A stretch of 64,000 bases of DNA from Devosia sp. Root635 (lineage in GTDB: Bacteria; Pseudomonadota; Alphaproteobacteria; Rhizobiales; Devosiaceae): the NCBI RefSeq assembly GCF_001427605.1, contig NZ_LMGZ01000002.1, positions 32,501 to 96,500 on the forward strand, written 5' to 3'. Numbering within the stretch: position 1 is the stretch's first letter; each line of letters opens with the position of its first letter. Below the pieces are notes generated by a model. The model ran no database searches and was not told the origin of the DNA. It saw only the letters and a list, made by a program, of their open reading frames with translations. The translations under genes and the position numbers were made by a program. Of the stretch, positions 43,455 through 53,693 are shown piece after piece.

Positions 43455-44813
43455 CTAGTCATAGATAAACGCGTTTCGAACGGCGCGAACCAGTGGTTCT
43501 GCCAGATACTGCAATAAAGTCCGCGCTCCGGTGATCACTGTGACATCCGCAGGCATTCCGGGGCTCATGAACATGCCTTGATGCCGCGCCACTTCGGAGG
43601 CAGGCACCCGCACGCGGATTTCGTAGTAGGATTGGCGCGTTGCCTCGTCCTGCGTGCTATCCGCCGCAATCTGGATCACTTCTCCGTTCAGGGGCAGCAG
43701 GTTGCGGGATGCGAAGGGGACAAGAGTGACATGGGCCGTGAGGCCGATCGTCACCAAATCCAGATCTTCCGGCCGAAGATGGGCCACCACGATCATGTCC
43801 TCTTCAATCGGCACGACATCCATTATCGGCTCGCCGGCGCGCACGACGCCACTGGTCGTCTGGTTACGCATGTTGAGCACGATGCCGTCGACTGGACTGG
43901 ATATCTCGGTGCGCCGCAATACGTCGTTGCTCGAGGTCATATCACCGTCGATGACGGCAATGCGGTTATTGGTGTCGCTGGCTTCTGTTGCAATTTGTAG
44001 ACGGAAAGCGCCTTGGTTCTGAAGCAGCGTCAGGTTGCTTTCTTCTATACTTTGGTTGGCCTGTGCGATCCGGGCCCTGTTGGCCGCGATCGCGGTCTGC
44101 AGTTGCACCAGGTCGCGCCGCAGCGCAGTCACCTGGGATCTGGCGATCAACTGCTGTTCGAGCAGATTGCGCGTATCAAGCAGTTGCTGCTCCACCAGTT
44201 CTTCCTGACGGGCGAGGCCGGCGTTCTGGGCCGTCAGGCCGTTGATTTCGCTTTGTAATTGCTCGACCTGGCGGGCAGAAATTTCGATCATTTGCCGCTG
44301 AGCTTCGCGTTCGGTGGCGAATTGCCGCTGCTGGTTGCCGATGAACGACAATAGGTCCGGGTCGGTGATGCCATCCACTTGCGGCGGCAGCGTCATGGCC
44401 TCCAACTCGGCTGCTTCCGCATCCAGTCGGGCGCGTACGACAAGCAGGCGAAGCCATTGCTGGCGGCTCGAGGAGAAGTTTGCTTCTGCCCGCGTGGATT
44501 CGAGGGTTATGAGCGGGTCACCTGCCCTGACGTGCTGGCCCTCGCGCACATGGATAACGCGGATAATGCCACCTTCGAGGTGCTGAATGATTTTGCGCCC
44601 GGAATCGGGGCTTACGATGCCGGGGGCAATGGCACCGCTCGACAGCGGCGCCATTGCTGCCCAACCGCCGAAAATGCCAAAAAAAAGCGCGACGATGATC
44701 AGGCCGGCAATGAGTGGGCCACGCATGATCTTGAGCATCGAGGGATGCCCGGGACTGCGGCGGCTGATAGGGGCGGGCCGAAAGAGCGGGTGGGCCGACG
44801 AAGTATCGCTCAC
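43455..44813 (-). CDS. Type I secretion membrane-fusion protein, HlyD family
   Basis: 452 residues. One N-terminal transmembrane helix (GPLIAGLIIVALFFGIFGGWAAMAPL), a biotinyl-lipoyl-like hairpin (GIIRVIHVREGQHVRAGDPLITLES), a long coiled-coil (about 120-290, rich in Gln/Glu/Leu) and the C-terminal HlyD beta domain (EISSPVDGIVLNMRNQTTSGVV; PGMPADVTVITGARTLLQYL). It bridges the ABC protein to an outer-membrane TolC-type channel. The GTG start overlaps the ABC stop (GTGA). Confidence 0.93.
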   Translation of the reverse strand: MSDTSSAHPLFRPAPISRRSPGHPSMLKIMRGPLIAGLIIVALFFGIFGGWAAMAPLSSGAIAPGIVSPDSGRKIIQHLEGGIIRVIHVREGQHVRAGDPLITLESTRAEANFSSSRQQWLRLLVVRARLDAEAAELEAMTLPPQVDGITDPDLLSFIGNQQRQFATEREAQRQMIEISARQVEQLQSEINGLTAQNAGLARQEELVEQQLLDTRNLLEQQLIARSQVTALRRDLVQLQTAIAANRARIAQANQSIEESNLTLLQNQGAFRLQIATEASDTNNRIAVIDGDMTSSNDVLRRTEISSPVDGIVLNMRNQTTSGVVRAGEPIMDVVPIEEDMIVVAHLRPEDLDLVTIGLTAHVTLVPFASRNLLPLNGEVIQIAADSTQDEATRQSYYEIRVRVPASEVARHQGMFMSPGMPADVTVITGARTLLQYLAEPLVRAVRNAFIYD

Positions 44814-46558
44814 GGTGCCTTACCTGATGCAACCTGGACCTCGTTAGTTGGAACCAGGACCGGCTTGGCGTTAGTTGGTGGCTGCGTGCCTATGGCGCGC
44901 AGTACATCGTCGCGGTCACCAAATTTTTCCAGGACTCCGTCCCGCAATATTCCCAGTTTATCGATCGGCTGTAGCAGCGTGGAGCGATGGCTGACCACGA
45001 TTACTGCCGTGCCGGCGCGTTTGGCCGTCTGGATAGCATCGATCAGCGCTCGTTCGCCATCCTGATCCAGGTTCGAATTGGGCTCGTCGAGCACCAGCAG
45101 GCTGGGCGAACCATAGAGAGCCCTCGCCAGGCCGATCCGCTGGCGCTGACCGCCACTTAGAAACATGCCCCGGTTGCCCAGTTCGGTCTCGTAACCTTGT
45201 TCCAGGCGCAGGACCATCTCGTGGCAGCCCGCCGCTCGCGCCGCTGCCACCACCGCTGCGTCGTCCGCCGCACCGAGGCGCGCGATATTGTCCCTGACGG
45301 TTCCAGCGAACAATTCCACGTTTTGCGGGAGATAACCCACTGTGGACTTCACATCGCCGGGGTTCAAGCCCGCCAGATCGGCGCCATCGAGCCGAACGTT
45401 GCCCGAGGTGGGCGACACCGCGCCGACAATCAGGCGGCAAAGCGTGCTTTTGCCAGATGCCGACGGGCCGACCAGTGCCAGCGCGTTGCCTGGCTCGACG
45501 GCGAATGAGACGTTGCGCAGGATCAGCTTCTCCGCGTTCGGCTGTTTGTAGAACAGGCTTTCCACGGCGAGACGGCCCCGCAGGTTGGGCAACGAAATAC
45601 GGTCGTCGTGATAGGGGACGCTGTTGAGAAAGCCACGGATGCGGCCGTACGATTCACGGGCCGAAACGAATTGCCGCCAGGATCCAATGGTCTGTTCGAT
45701 CGGCGCCAGGGCGCGGCCCAGCAGAATGGATGAGGCGATCATGCCACCTGGTGACATCTGTGCCCTGATGACGAGGAAGGCGCCCAGGCCAAGCGCGGCG
45801 CTTTGTACTATTACGCGAACGGCCTTGGAAATGCCGGACATGATCGAGCCGATATCGCCGGCCTTCGTGCTAGCCACGCCCAGGCCATCGACATAGGTGC
45901 GGTAGCGCGCCGAGATGGCGTCTTGCATGCCCATGGCGTGAATGACCTCGGCGTTTTGGATCGCGACCCCCGCGAATTCGCTGGCCGCGGCCTGTTGAGT
46001 CGAAGCCATTTGCAAATATCTGCGGCTCAACCGATCATTGGCTAGCGCCAAAAAAAACAGCAAGGCCGCCGATGCCACGCCGAGAATGCCGAACCAGGGA
46101 TGCAGCAGGGACATAATGAGGATGAAGAACGGCACCCAAGGCGCATCGACAAAGGGCAGGATACCGGGGCTGCCCAGGTAATTGCGCGTGATGCCAAGAT
46201 CGTCGATCAGGCGTCGAGACACCGTTCCGTCCTGACGCGACTGCGCGATGGCGTTCGCGAGCACCTGGTCGCGTAAGCTCAGATCAAGGTAGGTACCCAG
46301 ACGCGTCAGCAGATAACCGCGTACGGCGTCGAGTGCGCCGAAGGCGGCCAGAGCAACAAGCGCGATCAGACTGAGGAAAATCAGCGTCTCGGTCTGGTTG
46401 CTGGTCAAGACCCGATCATAGACCTGCATCATATAGAGCGGGGAGGTGAGCACCAATATATTAACGAGGAAGCTGAAGAACAGGATAGGGATAAATGCCA
46501 CGGAGATGTTGGACGACACTCCAAGTTCCGCCCAGATCGATCGCGTCGGCTTTTTCAT
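44810..46558 (-). CDS. Type I secretion ABC permease/ATPase (PrtD/PrsD type)
   Basis: About 582 residues. An exporter membrane domain (six helices, opening ILFFSFLVNILVLTSPLYMMQVYDRVL) is followed by an ATPase: Walker A GPSASGKSTLC, Q-loop YLPQNVE, signature LSGGQRQRIGLARAL, Walker B LLVLDEPNSNLD, H-loop SHRS. It powers export of the RTX protease encoded downstream. The ATG at 46558 gives the family N-terminus; the frame stays open back to 46909 but that extension has no homologous look. No TolC-type gene is in the window. Confidence 0.94.
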   Translation of the reverse strand: MKKPTRSIWAELGVSSNISVAFIPILFFSFLVNILVLTSPLYMMQVYDRVLTSNQTETLIFLSLIALVALAAFGALDAVRGYLLTRLGTYLDLSLRDQVLANAIAQSRQDGTVSRRLIDDLGITRNYLGSPGILPFVDAPWVPFFILIMSLLHPWFGILGVASAALLFFLALANDRLSRRYLQMASTQQAAASEFAGVAIQNAEVIHAMGMQDAISARYRTYVDGLGVASTKAGDIGSIMSGISKAVRVIVQSAALGLGAFLVIRAQMSPGGMIASSILLGRALAPIEQTIGSWRQFVSARESYGRIRGFLNSVPYHDDRISLPNLRGRLAVESLFYKQPNAEKLILRNVSFAVEPGNALALVGPSASGKSTLCRLIVGAVSPTSGNVRLDGADLAGLNPGDVKSTVGYLPQNVELFAGTVRDNIARLGAADDAAVVAAARAAGCHEMVLRLEQGYETELGNRGMFLSGGQRQRIGLARALYGSPSLLVLDEPNSNLDQDGERALIDAIQTAKRAGTAVIVVSHRSTLLQPIDKLGILRDGVLEKFGDRDDVLRAIGTQPPTNAKPVLVPTNEVQVASGKAP

Positions 46559-46817
46559 CCCTGGTCCAAGTATTATTGTGTCGATCTGTGATCCGAACAT
46601 TATCATGTGGTCGGGCCGGCCCACAAGTCTGCCCCGGTGGCGATATGCTCGATGGCATCGCAGGCAGCGAACGGCGCCAAGGCTGTCGCAGCGGTGTATC
46701 CTTGAGGGAAAGTATTCGTTGTTGATCGGTTCCGGGCGCCATCGGCCGCCGGCAGGATAATCCGCCAGCGCAGATTGCATTGGTTCGAGGCATCCTGGCA
46801 TGCGTTCTAGCGGCTGG

Positions 46818-47024
46818 TCACCCCGGCGAACCCAGCAGGACGTTTCGGATCGCCTCTCGTTCCGCCGTCGTGTAGTCCCCCGCCAGTTTTCGTTTGATGC
46901 TGGCGACATCCGCGCGCATCATTTCGGTCCTGGGGAAGTGATCGCCCTCATGCACCCGCAGCCAAAGCTCGCAGGCGCGCTTCAGAAACTCTTCCTCGCC
47001 AGTAGTAGTTAGCAACAAGCCCAT
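46818..47024 (-). CDS. Small hypothetical protein (68 residues)
   Basis: Charged, probably helical protein (EEEFLKRACELWLRVHEGDHFPRTEMMRADVASIKRKLAGDYTTAEREAIRNVLL). GGGAGAA lies 8 bases before the ATG, which supports translation. It lies upstream of the secretion operon in the same direction, with 259 bases between. No family recognised. Confidence 0.6.
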   Translation of the reverse strand: MGLLLTTTGEEEFLKRACELWLRVHEGDHFPRTEMMRADVASIKRKLAGDYTTAEREAIRNVLLGSPG

Positions 47025-47125
47025 GGCAGTTCTCCCGCTGCCAATGATGTCAGAGACAAAACGGGGAATCTATACTGCGCGGCTCTGTCTTTCTGGTCAT
47101 GGCGGAACGATCGCTGCCGCCGTCC

Positions 47126-48520
<1,395 letters not shown>

Positions 48521-48644
48521 GCGAGCCATTGTGCATGAACCCCCATTGTTCCGCAAACGGCAACAGTGCGTGACGCCGGCGCCGGTTGTGCCGGGCGGGC
48601 TGGTAGCCGATATCTCGGTCAATACGACTTGCAGGAGATCGGAC

Positions 48645-49262
48645 ATGGCCGATTATCACTATCGCCAGACCAAGGGCGCCGCCGAGCAGGCGCCGCTGTT
48701 TGTGGTGTTCCACGGCACCGGAGGCGACGAGAACCAGTTCTTCGACGTAGCGGGCGAATTGCTGGCGGGCGCGCGCGTCGTCGCGCCGCGCGGCGATGTC
48801 AGCGAAGGCGGTGCGCTGCGCTATTTCCGGCGTAGCGGCGAAGGCGTCTACGACATGGATGACTTGGCGCTGCGCATCACGGCGATGACGGCGTTCGTCG
48901 AAGCGCGCAAGGCCGAGGGCAAGCCGCGGCAGGTGGTGGGGCTGGGCTATTCCAACGGCGCCAATATTCTTGCTGCCGTGCAGTTCGCGGCGCCGGGCCT
49001 GTTCGATGCCACGGTGCTGATGCACCCGCTGATCCCGTTCATGCCGCCCGATGCCGATTTCGCAGGCAAGCGTGTGCTGATCACCGCCGGCCGGCACGAT
49101 CCGATGGCGCCGGCTGCGGTGACGCAGGGTTTGAGCGACTATTTCGCCGGCCACGGCGCCCAGACGGCGTTGTTCTGGCACCAGGGCGGCCATGAATTGC
49201 GGCCCGAGGAGCTGCGCGAGGCGCAGGGCTTCCTCGGCCCATTGGCCACCATCCGGGCCTGA
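48645..49262 (+). CDS. Carboxylesterase/phospholipase-type alpha/beta hydrolase
   Basis: 205 residues of the Abhydrolase_2 type: LFVVFHGTGGDENQFFDVAGELL (oxyanion region), GLGYSNGANILAAVQ (nucleophile Ser in G-Y-S-N-G), GRHDPMAPAAVTQGL and the final His in WHQGGHELRPEEL. Similar to MhqD and small cytosolic esterases. The ATG at 48645 has AGGAG 7 bases upstream. It diverges from sdaA. Confidence 0.9.
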   Translation: MADYHYRQTKGAAEQAPLFVVFHGTGGDENQFFDVAGELLAGARVVAPRGDVSEGGALRYFRRSGEGVYDMDDLALRITAMTAFVEARKAEGKPRQVVGLGYSNGANILAAVQFAAPGLFDATVLMHPLIPFMPPDADFAGKRVLITAGRHDPMAPAAVTQGLSDYFAGHGAQTALFWHQGGHELRPEELREAQGFLGPLATIRA

Positions 49263-49265
49263 GGG

Positions 49266-49712
49266 CTAGACGAGGCCGTGGTCCTTCATCGCCTGCTCCT
49301 CGTCGGGCGTGACATAGCCGAACACTTTGGGCGTGCCGCCGGCAATGGTGACGAAGTAGAAATTGGTGAAGGTCACGTGGCCGCTCTGGCCGGCCTTGTT
49401 GGTATAGGCGAAGTCCCAGTCCACATCGGCCACGGCATGGCAGTGGTCGAGTTCGATGACCTTGAGCCCCTTGACCGTCATATGCTTGCCGCCGACCTGG
49501 CGATAGCGCGCAAAGCCCTGCGGAATCATCGAGCGGAACCGGTCGTCGTTGGCGCCGCCGATGACGCCGCGGGGACTCGATTCGACGAAGAAGGGGGCAA
49601 AGGCGCTGACGACGCCGTCGATATCCTCCTTGGGCGGGTTCTGCAGGGCGTCGTCGCTGCGCTTGGCATAGGCGTCGAACAGGGCCCGGACCTGGGTTTC
49701 GAGCTTGGTCAT
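49266..49712 (-). CDS. NTF2-like (SnoaL/DUF4440-type) protein
   Basis: 148 residues. An N-terminal helix (VRALFDAYAKRSDDALQNPPKEDIDGVVSAFAPFFV) followed by a curved sheet (HCHAVADVDWDFAYTNKAGQSGHVTFTNFYFVTIAGGTPKVFGYVTPDEE) gives the cone-shaped NTF2 fold. The family includes isomerases and binding proteins; the function is unknown. Three bases separate its stop from the convergent esterase stop. Confidence 0.78.
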   Translation of the reverse strand: MTKLETQVRALFDAYAKRSDDALQNPPKEDIDGVVSAFAPFFVESSPRGVIGGANDDRFRSMIPQGFARYRQVGGKHMTVKGLKVIELDHCHAVADVDWDFAYTNKAGQSGHVTFTNFYFVTIAGGTPKVFGYVTPDEEQAMKDHGLV

Positions 49713-49848
49713 TGCGGTCTCCTCTCGGGGACAGAACGTGCAGACCCGCCCGCGGGTTCACGTCTCGCGCGCATCAGCACTTTATTAACGAACTCTAGAG
49801 GGGTAGCGGCTAACAGTGTCGGAGCGGTCTCCCCAAGGACTGATCCTG

Positions 49849-51621
49849 ATGCAGACGAGGCGCCAAATCAGCGGGCTTCGAGACACCATTGCCAGCAGCC
49901 TGCGCATTCGCGTGCTGATCCTGGTGCTGCTCGGCTTTGCCGCGGTGGCGGCGCCGGCCTATCTGGCCTTCAACTGGATCGTTGCGTCCACCGTCGTCCA
50001 GCTCGGCACCCTGTTTGCCGAAAAGCAGATTCTCTATGATCGCTATCGCGGCCTCGAAGCGCTGATGCGCGAGGTGTCGCTGGCCGAGACGCTGGCGGGC
50101 AGCCAGTCGATCCGCGACTGGGCCAATGACGAGACCAACCCGGAACTGAGGCGGCGCGGCATCGCCGAGCTTGAGCATTTCCGCCAGTCCTTCGCCGATC
50201 ACAGCTATTTCTTCACCATCGGGGAATCGGGCAACTACTATTTCAACGACGCCGCCAATTCCTATGCCGGCGATCAGTACCGCTACACGGTCAGCCCCGA
50301 CAATCCGCGCGACGCCTGGTATTATTCCACCGTGGCGCTAGGCGAAGGCTGCCACCTCAATGTCGATAATGACGCCAATCTGGGTGTCACCAAGGTCTGG
50401 ATGAACTGCGTCATCCGCGAGGGGCGGCGGGTGCTGGGCATATTGGGTACCGGCATCGACCTCACCAGTTTCATCCAGGAAGTGGTCAATGTCCCCCAGG
50501 TCGGGGTGACCTCGATGTTCGTCGACCGGCTGGGCGCGGTGCAGGCGCATCGCGATCAGGATATGGTCGACCTGCGCAGCCTCACCGCTGAAATGAGCGC
50601 CAAACGCACGGTGTTCTCGCTGGTCGACAGGCCGGAAGACCGCGCGGCCCTGCAGGGGCTGATGGATCGGGTGGCGGCGGGCGATGCGGTGGCGCAATCG
50701 CGCTTCATGACCGTGGGTGGCAAGGAGATGCTGGTCGGCGTCGGCTATCTCGACAAGCTCGGCTGGTTCAATGTCACGCTGATGGATATCGACGCCATCA
50801 TCGACAAGCGGCTCTTCCTGCCCATCGGCCTGTTGCTGGCCGGTGTGATGGGGCTGGTGACCGCCATCATGGTGCTGGTGTTCAAGCGGGCGGTGCTGGA
50901 CCGGCTCAAGCGGCTCGAACTGGTGGTCCACAGCGCGCGGCGGGGCGACTATGGTCCGGCCCTGTCGATGGCCGATGACCGGCAGGACGAGGTGGGGCGG
51001 CTTTCGGCGGCCTTCACCGAAATGGCGGTGGCCGTCACCGACAATACGCGGCTGCTCGAAGCGCGGGTGCGCGCGCGCACCGAGGCGCTCGAAACGCTGG
51101 CGTCCCGCGATGCGCAGACCGGCATCGCCAACCGGCGCGGTTTCGTCGCCGCCTTTGCCGAGGCCGCCACTGAGCGCCGGCGGCACGGCCTGGTGCTGGT
51201 CGATATCGACCATTTCAAGTCGATCAACGACAAGTCCGGCCATGCCGCCGGCGATGCCGTGATTGTCGAGGTTTCCCGCCGCATCGTCGAATGCGTGGGC
51301 GACGAAAATGTCTGCGCCCGCTGGGGCGGCGACGAATATATCGTGCTGCTGCATGACAGTGCGCCGCATCTGTTGCGGGCCAGCGCCTTCGGGATGATGG
51401 CGGCCATCAGCGACCGTCCCATCATGCTGCCCAACGGACAATCGGCACTGGTGACCGTCAGCGTCGGCGCCTGCCTGGTCGAGCCGGGCGACAGTATCGA
51501 GACCGTCACCGAAATGGCCGACGCGGCGCTCTACATGGCCAAGGGCGAGGGGCGCAATCGTGTGGTCATCTTCGATCCGCCCGACGCGGCCGAGCCGCCG
51601 AGGGCTGCCGGGCAGAGCTGA
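49849..51621 (+). CDS. Diguanylate cyclase with periplasmic Cache sensor (GGDEF)
   Basis: About 590 residues. TM1 (IRVLILVLLGFAAVAAPAYLAFNWI), a double-Cache periplasmic sensor (YFFTIGESGNYYFND...YRYTVSPDNPRDAWYYS), TM2 (LFLPIGLLLAGVMGLVTAIMVLVF), HAMP, then a GGDEF domain with RWGGDEYIVLL as active site. It makes cyclic di-GMP from two GTP. The usual RxxD inhibitory site is not seen before the active loop. No EAL domain. The ATG at 49849 is preferred; a GTG at 49816 is the alternative. Confidence 0.92.
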   Translation: MQTRRQISGLRDTIASSLRIRVLILVLLGFAAVAAPAYLAFNWIVASTVVQLGTLFAEKQILYDRYRGLEALMREVSLAETLAGSQSIRDWANDETNPELRRRGIAELEHFRQSFADHSYFFTIGESGNYYFNDAANSYAGDQYRYTVSPDNPRDAWYYSTVALGEGCHLNVDNDANLGVTKVWMNCVIREGRRVLGILGTGIDLTSFIQEVVNVPQVGVTSMFVDRLGAVQAHRDQDMVDLRSLTAEMSAKRTVFSLVDRPEDRAALQGLMDRVAAGDAVAQSRFMTVGGKEMLVGVGYLDKLGWFNVTLMDIDAIIDKRLFLPIGLLLAGVMGLVTAIMVLVFKRAVLDRLKRLELVVHSARRGDYGPALSMADDRQDEVGRLSAAFTEMAVAVTDNTRLLEARVRARTEALETLASRDAQTGIANRRGFVAAFAEAATERRRHGLVLVDIDHFKSINDKSGHAAGDAVIVEVSRRIVECVGDENVCARWGGDEYIVLLHDSAPHLLRASAFGMMAAISDRPIMLPNGQSALVTVSVGACLVEPGDSIETVTEMADAALYMAKGEGRNRVVIFDPPDAAEPPRAAGQS

Positions 51622-51680
51622 CGATTGACGCGGCGGCGGGCGCCTGCCAGCGTCGAGCCAGCTCCAACCGAGGTTTAGCC

Positions 51681-52730
51681 ATGTTCCTGCCCCGCATCCT
51701 CATTCCCGCAGCCCTGCTGGCGCTCCTCTCCATGCCGGCTGCCGCGGCCAGCTTCGATTGCGCCAAGGCGAGCACGCCGTTCGAGCATGCCATTTGCGAC
51801 ATGCCCGAGCTGTCGGCGGCCGACGACCGGCTCGCCAAGTCCTTCGCCACCGCGACCGGCGGGCTGACCAAGGAATCGGTGGTGCTGATGCGCGCGGACC
51901 AGCGCAACTGGCTCGACTTCGCCCAGCGCGCCTGCACCGACGACGCGCAGCCGATGACCAGCGGCCGCTATGCCGAGGCCGGCGGCTCCTGCCTGGTCGC
52001 GACCTTCAACACCCGCAGCGCGGCGCTGGAACAGAGCCGCATGATCGACGGGCACCGCTTCTTCATCAAGGCCGTCTATGGTGCTCGGCCGGACCCCAAT
52101 GAGGCGGACAATCCCGATTCATACTGGAAGGTGGCGAGCCACGAGCTGGTCATGCCGCAGCTCGATGCCGACGATCCGCTGGCCGAAGCCTTCAATCGCT
52201 ACGTGGTGGAGATGGCTGCCAACCAGTCCGACATCCTGTCGCTGGCCGGCGGTGGCGATATCGGCGATCTCGATCCGTCGTCCGATACCAGCGTCAAGCT
52301 CGCGGTCAAGGAACTGGGCGGCAGCAACCGCATCACCATGGAGGTGAGCACCTACTGGTATGGCCACGGCGCGGCGCATGGCAATTGGAGCGTCAGCTAC
52401 CTGCACTATCTGGCCGATCAGGATCGGGGCCTGGTCGCTTCCGATATCTTTGCCGGCGACGACTGGGCCGGCACGCTGGTCGATGCCGCCTGGGCGGAGC
52501 TGCAGGCCGAGCATGGGGAATGGCTGCAGGTGGAAACGGCGGACGACATTGCCGAAATCGTGGTCGAGCCCGACCGCTGGGATCTGTCGAACGACCATGG
52601 GCTCGTCATCCAGTTCGAGCCCTATGAGGTTTCGGCCTATGCCTATGGCGCGCCGACCATCACCATTGACTGGGACAAGCTCGACGCCATCAAGGCCGAA
52701 ACGCAGGATGAGGTCCGCTACGGCTGGTGA
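51681..52730 (+). CDS. Exported LprI-like/DUF3298 protein
   Basis: 349 residues with a signal peptide (LIPAALLALLSMPAAAA). The first ~100 residues have the paired cysteines of the LprI lysozyme-inhibitor-like domain (FDCAKASTPFEHAICDMPELSAADDRLAKSF). The C-terminal part is DUF3298/RsiV-like (YWYGHGAAHGNWSVSYLHYLADQ; VIQFEPYEVSAYAYGAPTITIDW). A periplasmic protein of unknown target; lysozyme binding is inference from family. Its TGA is back to back with the convergent GNAT stop in a TGATCA palindrome. Confidence 0.85.
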   Translation: MFLPRILIPAALLALLSMPAAAASFDCAKASTPFEHAICDMPELSAADDRLAKSFATATGGLTKESVVLMRADQRNWLDFAQRACTDDAQPMTSGRYAEAGGSCLVATFNTRSAALEQSRMIDGHRFFIKAVYGARPDPNEADNPDSYWKVASHELVMPQLDADDPLAEAFNRYVVEMAANQSDILSLAGGGDIGDLDPSSDTSVKLAVKELGGSNRITMEVSTYWYGHGAAHGNWSVSYLHYLADQDRGLVASDIFAGDDWAGTLVDAAWAELQAEHGEWLQVETADDIAEIVVEPDRWDLSNDHGLVIQFEPYEVSAYAYGAPTITIDWDKLDAIKAETQDEVRYGW

Positions 52731-53027
52731 TCAGGCGCGCAGGTCGGCCCATTCGGGGTGACGACGGAACTGGGCGACCACATAGGAGCAGACCGGCACG
52801 ATCTTGAATCCCTGTTCGCGCGCATCGGCAATGGCCTTGTTGACCAGCTTGCTGGCGATGCCGCGCCCCTCATATTCGGGGGGGACCCCGGTATGGTCGA
52901 TGGTGATGGTGCCGTCGGGGCTCTTGCTGAAGGTCATTTCCGCCTCGAAGCCTGGCGCAAGACGGATGAGATAGCGGCCGCGCGTCGGGCCATCCTCGCG
53001 GGTGACGGTGAGTTCGGTATCGGTCAT
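52731..53027 (-). CDS. Small GNAT-type N-acetyltransferase
   Basis: 98 residues, the YidJ/COG2388 type of minimal GNAT. The acetyl-CoA loop is PPEYEGRGIASKLVNKAIADAREQGFKIVPVCSYVVAQFRRHPEW. Acceptor unknown. The gene ends exactly where the DUF3298 gene ends on the other strand. Confidence 0.88.
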   Translation of the reverse strand: MTDTELTVTREDGPTRGRYLIRLAPGFEAEMTFSKSPDGTITIDHTGVPPEYEGRGIASKLVNKAIADAREQGFKIVPVCSYVVAQFRRHPEWADLRA

Positions 53028-53067
53028 GGTGGTTCCAATGTGGCGATTGCCGCAGCCGCCTGCAAGG

Positions 53068-53631
53068 CTAGATCGGCAGGGCGTTCAGTTCCGGAAAGAG
53101 CGCCTTTTCGGCGAGAAACGGGTGGATGGCCAGCGCCGCGGTGATCGCTTCGAGTGCCAGGTCCCGCTGGTCGAGCTGGAGATAGATGACGGCCTTGCCG
53201 GCGAGGGCGCCGAAATGGCGCGGCTCCAGTTCCAGCGTCCTGGCGATATCGGCGAGCGAGCGCTCATAGTCGCCGAGCGCGAAATACATCGTCGCCCGCT
53301 GGTTCCAGGCTTCGGCATAGTTGGGATGGTTGGTCAGGATATGGTCCAGCAGCGCGATGACGTCGGCGGGGCCGCGGCGCTGCCGCATCTCCAGCACGTC
53401 GATCATGCTGGTATAGAGGATGAAATCGTCCGGATGGGTCCACGCGTCCCAGATCTTGTTGGCTATGCGCTGCGCTGCAGCGGCATCGGGCGCCGTGCGC
53501 AGCTCGGCAAACAACGCATCGAGCGTGCTCTCCCGTTCGGTCTGGGCTGCGGCGGGCAGCACCAGGGCAAAGGCAGTGAGCGGCCCGGCAAGGGCCATGA
53601 CGAACCGGAAACGGGCAATCCAGCGGCGCAT
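53068..53631 (-). CDS. Exported TPR protein
   Basis: 187 residues with a signal peptide (FRFVMALAGPLTAFALVLPAAA). Two to three tetratricopeptide repeats are visible (PNYAEAWNQRATMYFALGDYERSLADIARTLELEPRHFGALAGKAVIYLQLDQRDLALEAITAALAIHP). A periplasmic scaffold of unknown partner. The open frame runs on to 54480, but that upstream part is a shadow of the dedA-type gene. Confidence 0.85.
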   Translation of the reverse strand: MRRWIARFRFVMALAGPLTAFALVLPAAAQTERESTLDALFAELRTAPDAAAAQRIANKIWDAWTHPDDFILYTSMIDVLEMRQRRGPADVIALLDHILTNHPNYAEAWNQRATMYFALGDYERSLADIARTLELEPRHFGALAGKAVIYLQLDQRDLALEAITAALAIHPFLAEKALFPELNALPI

Positions 53632-53693
53632 GCCAGCCAGATTGGACCTCTTTGTCTCGCCCTGCAAGGCAGCTTTTCGTGATCGGCGGCGGA

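Noticed and set aside
46790..46815. Possible att repeat of the tRNA-fMet 3' end at the right edge of the island (ggttcgaggcatcc)
   Set aside because: Only a few bases match the T arm of the tRNA and there is no run long enough for an integration repeat; no integrase is nearby.
46559..46909. N-terminal extension of the ABC exporter frame to 46909
   Set aside because: The extra residues are unlike any exporter N-terminus; the family start is the Met at 46558.
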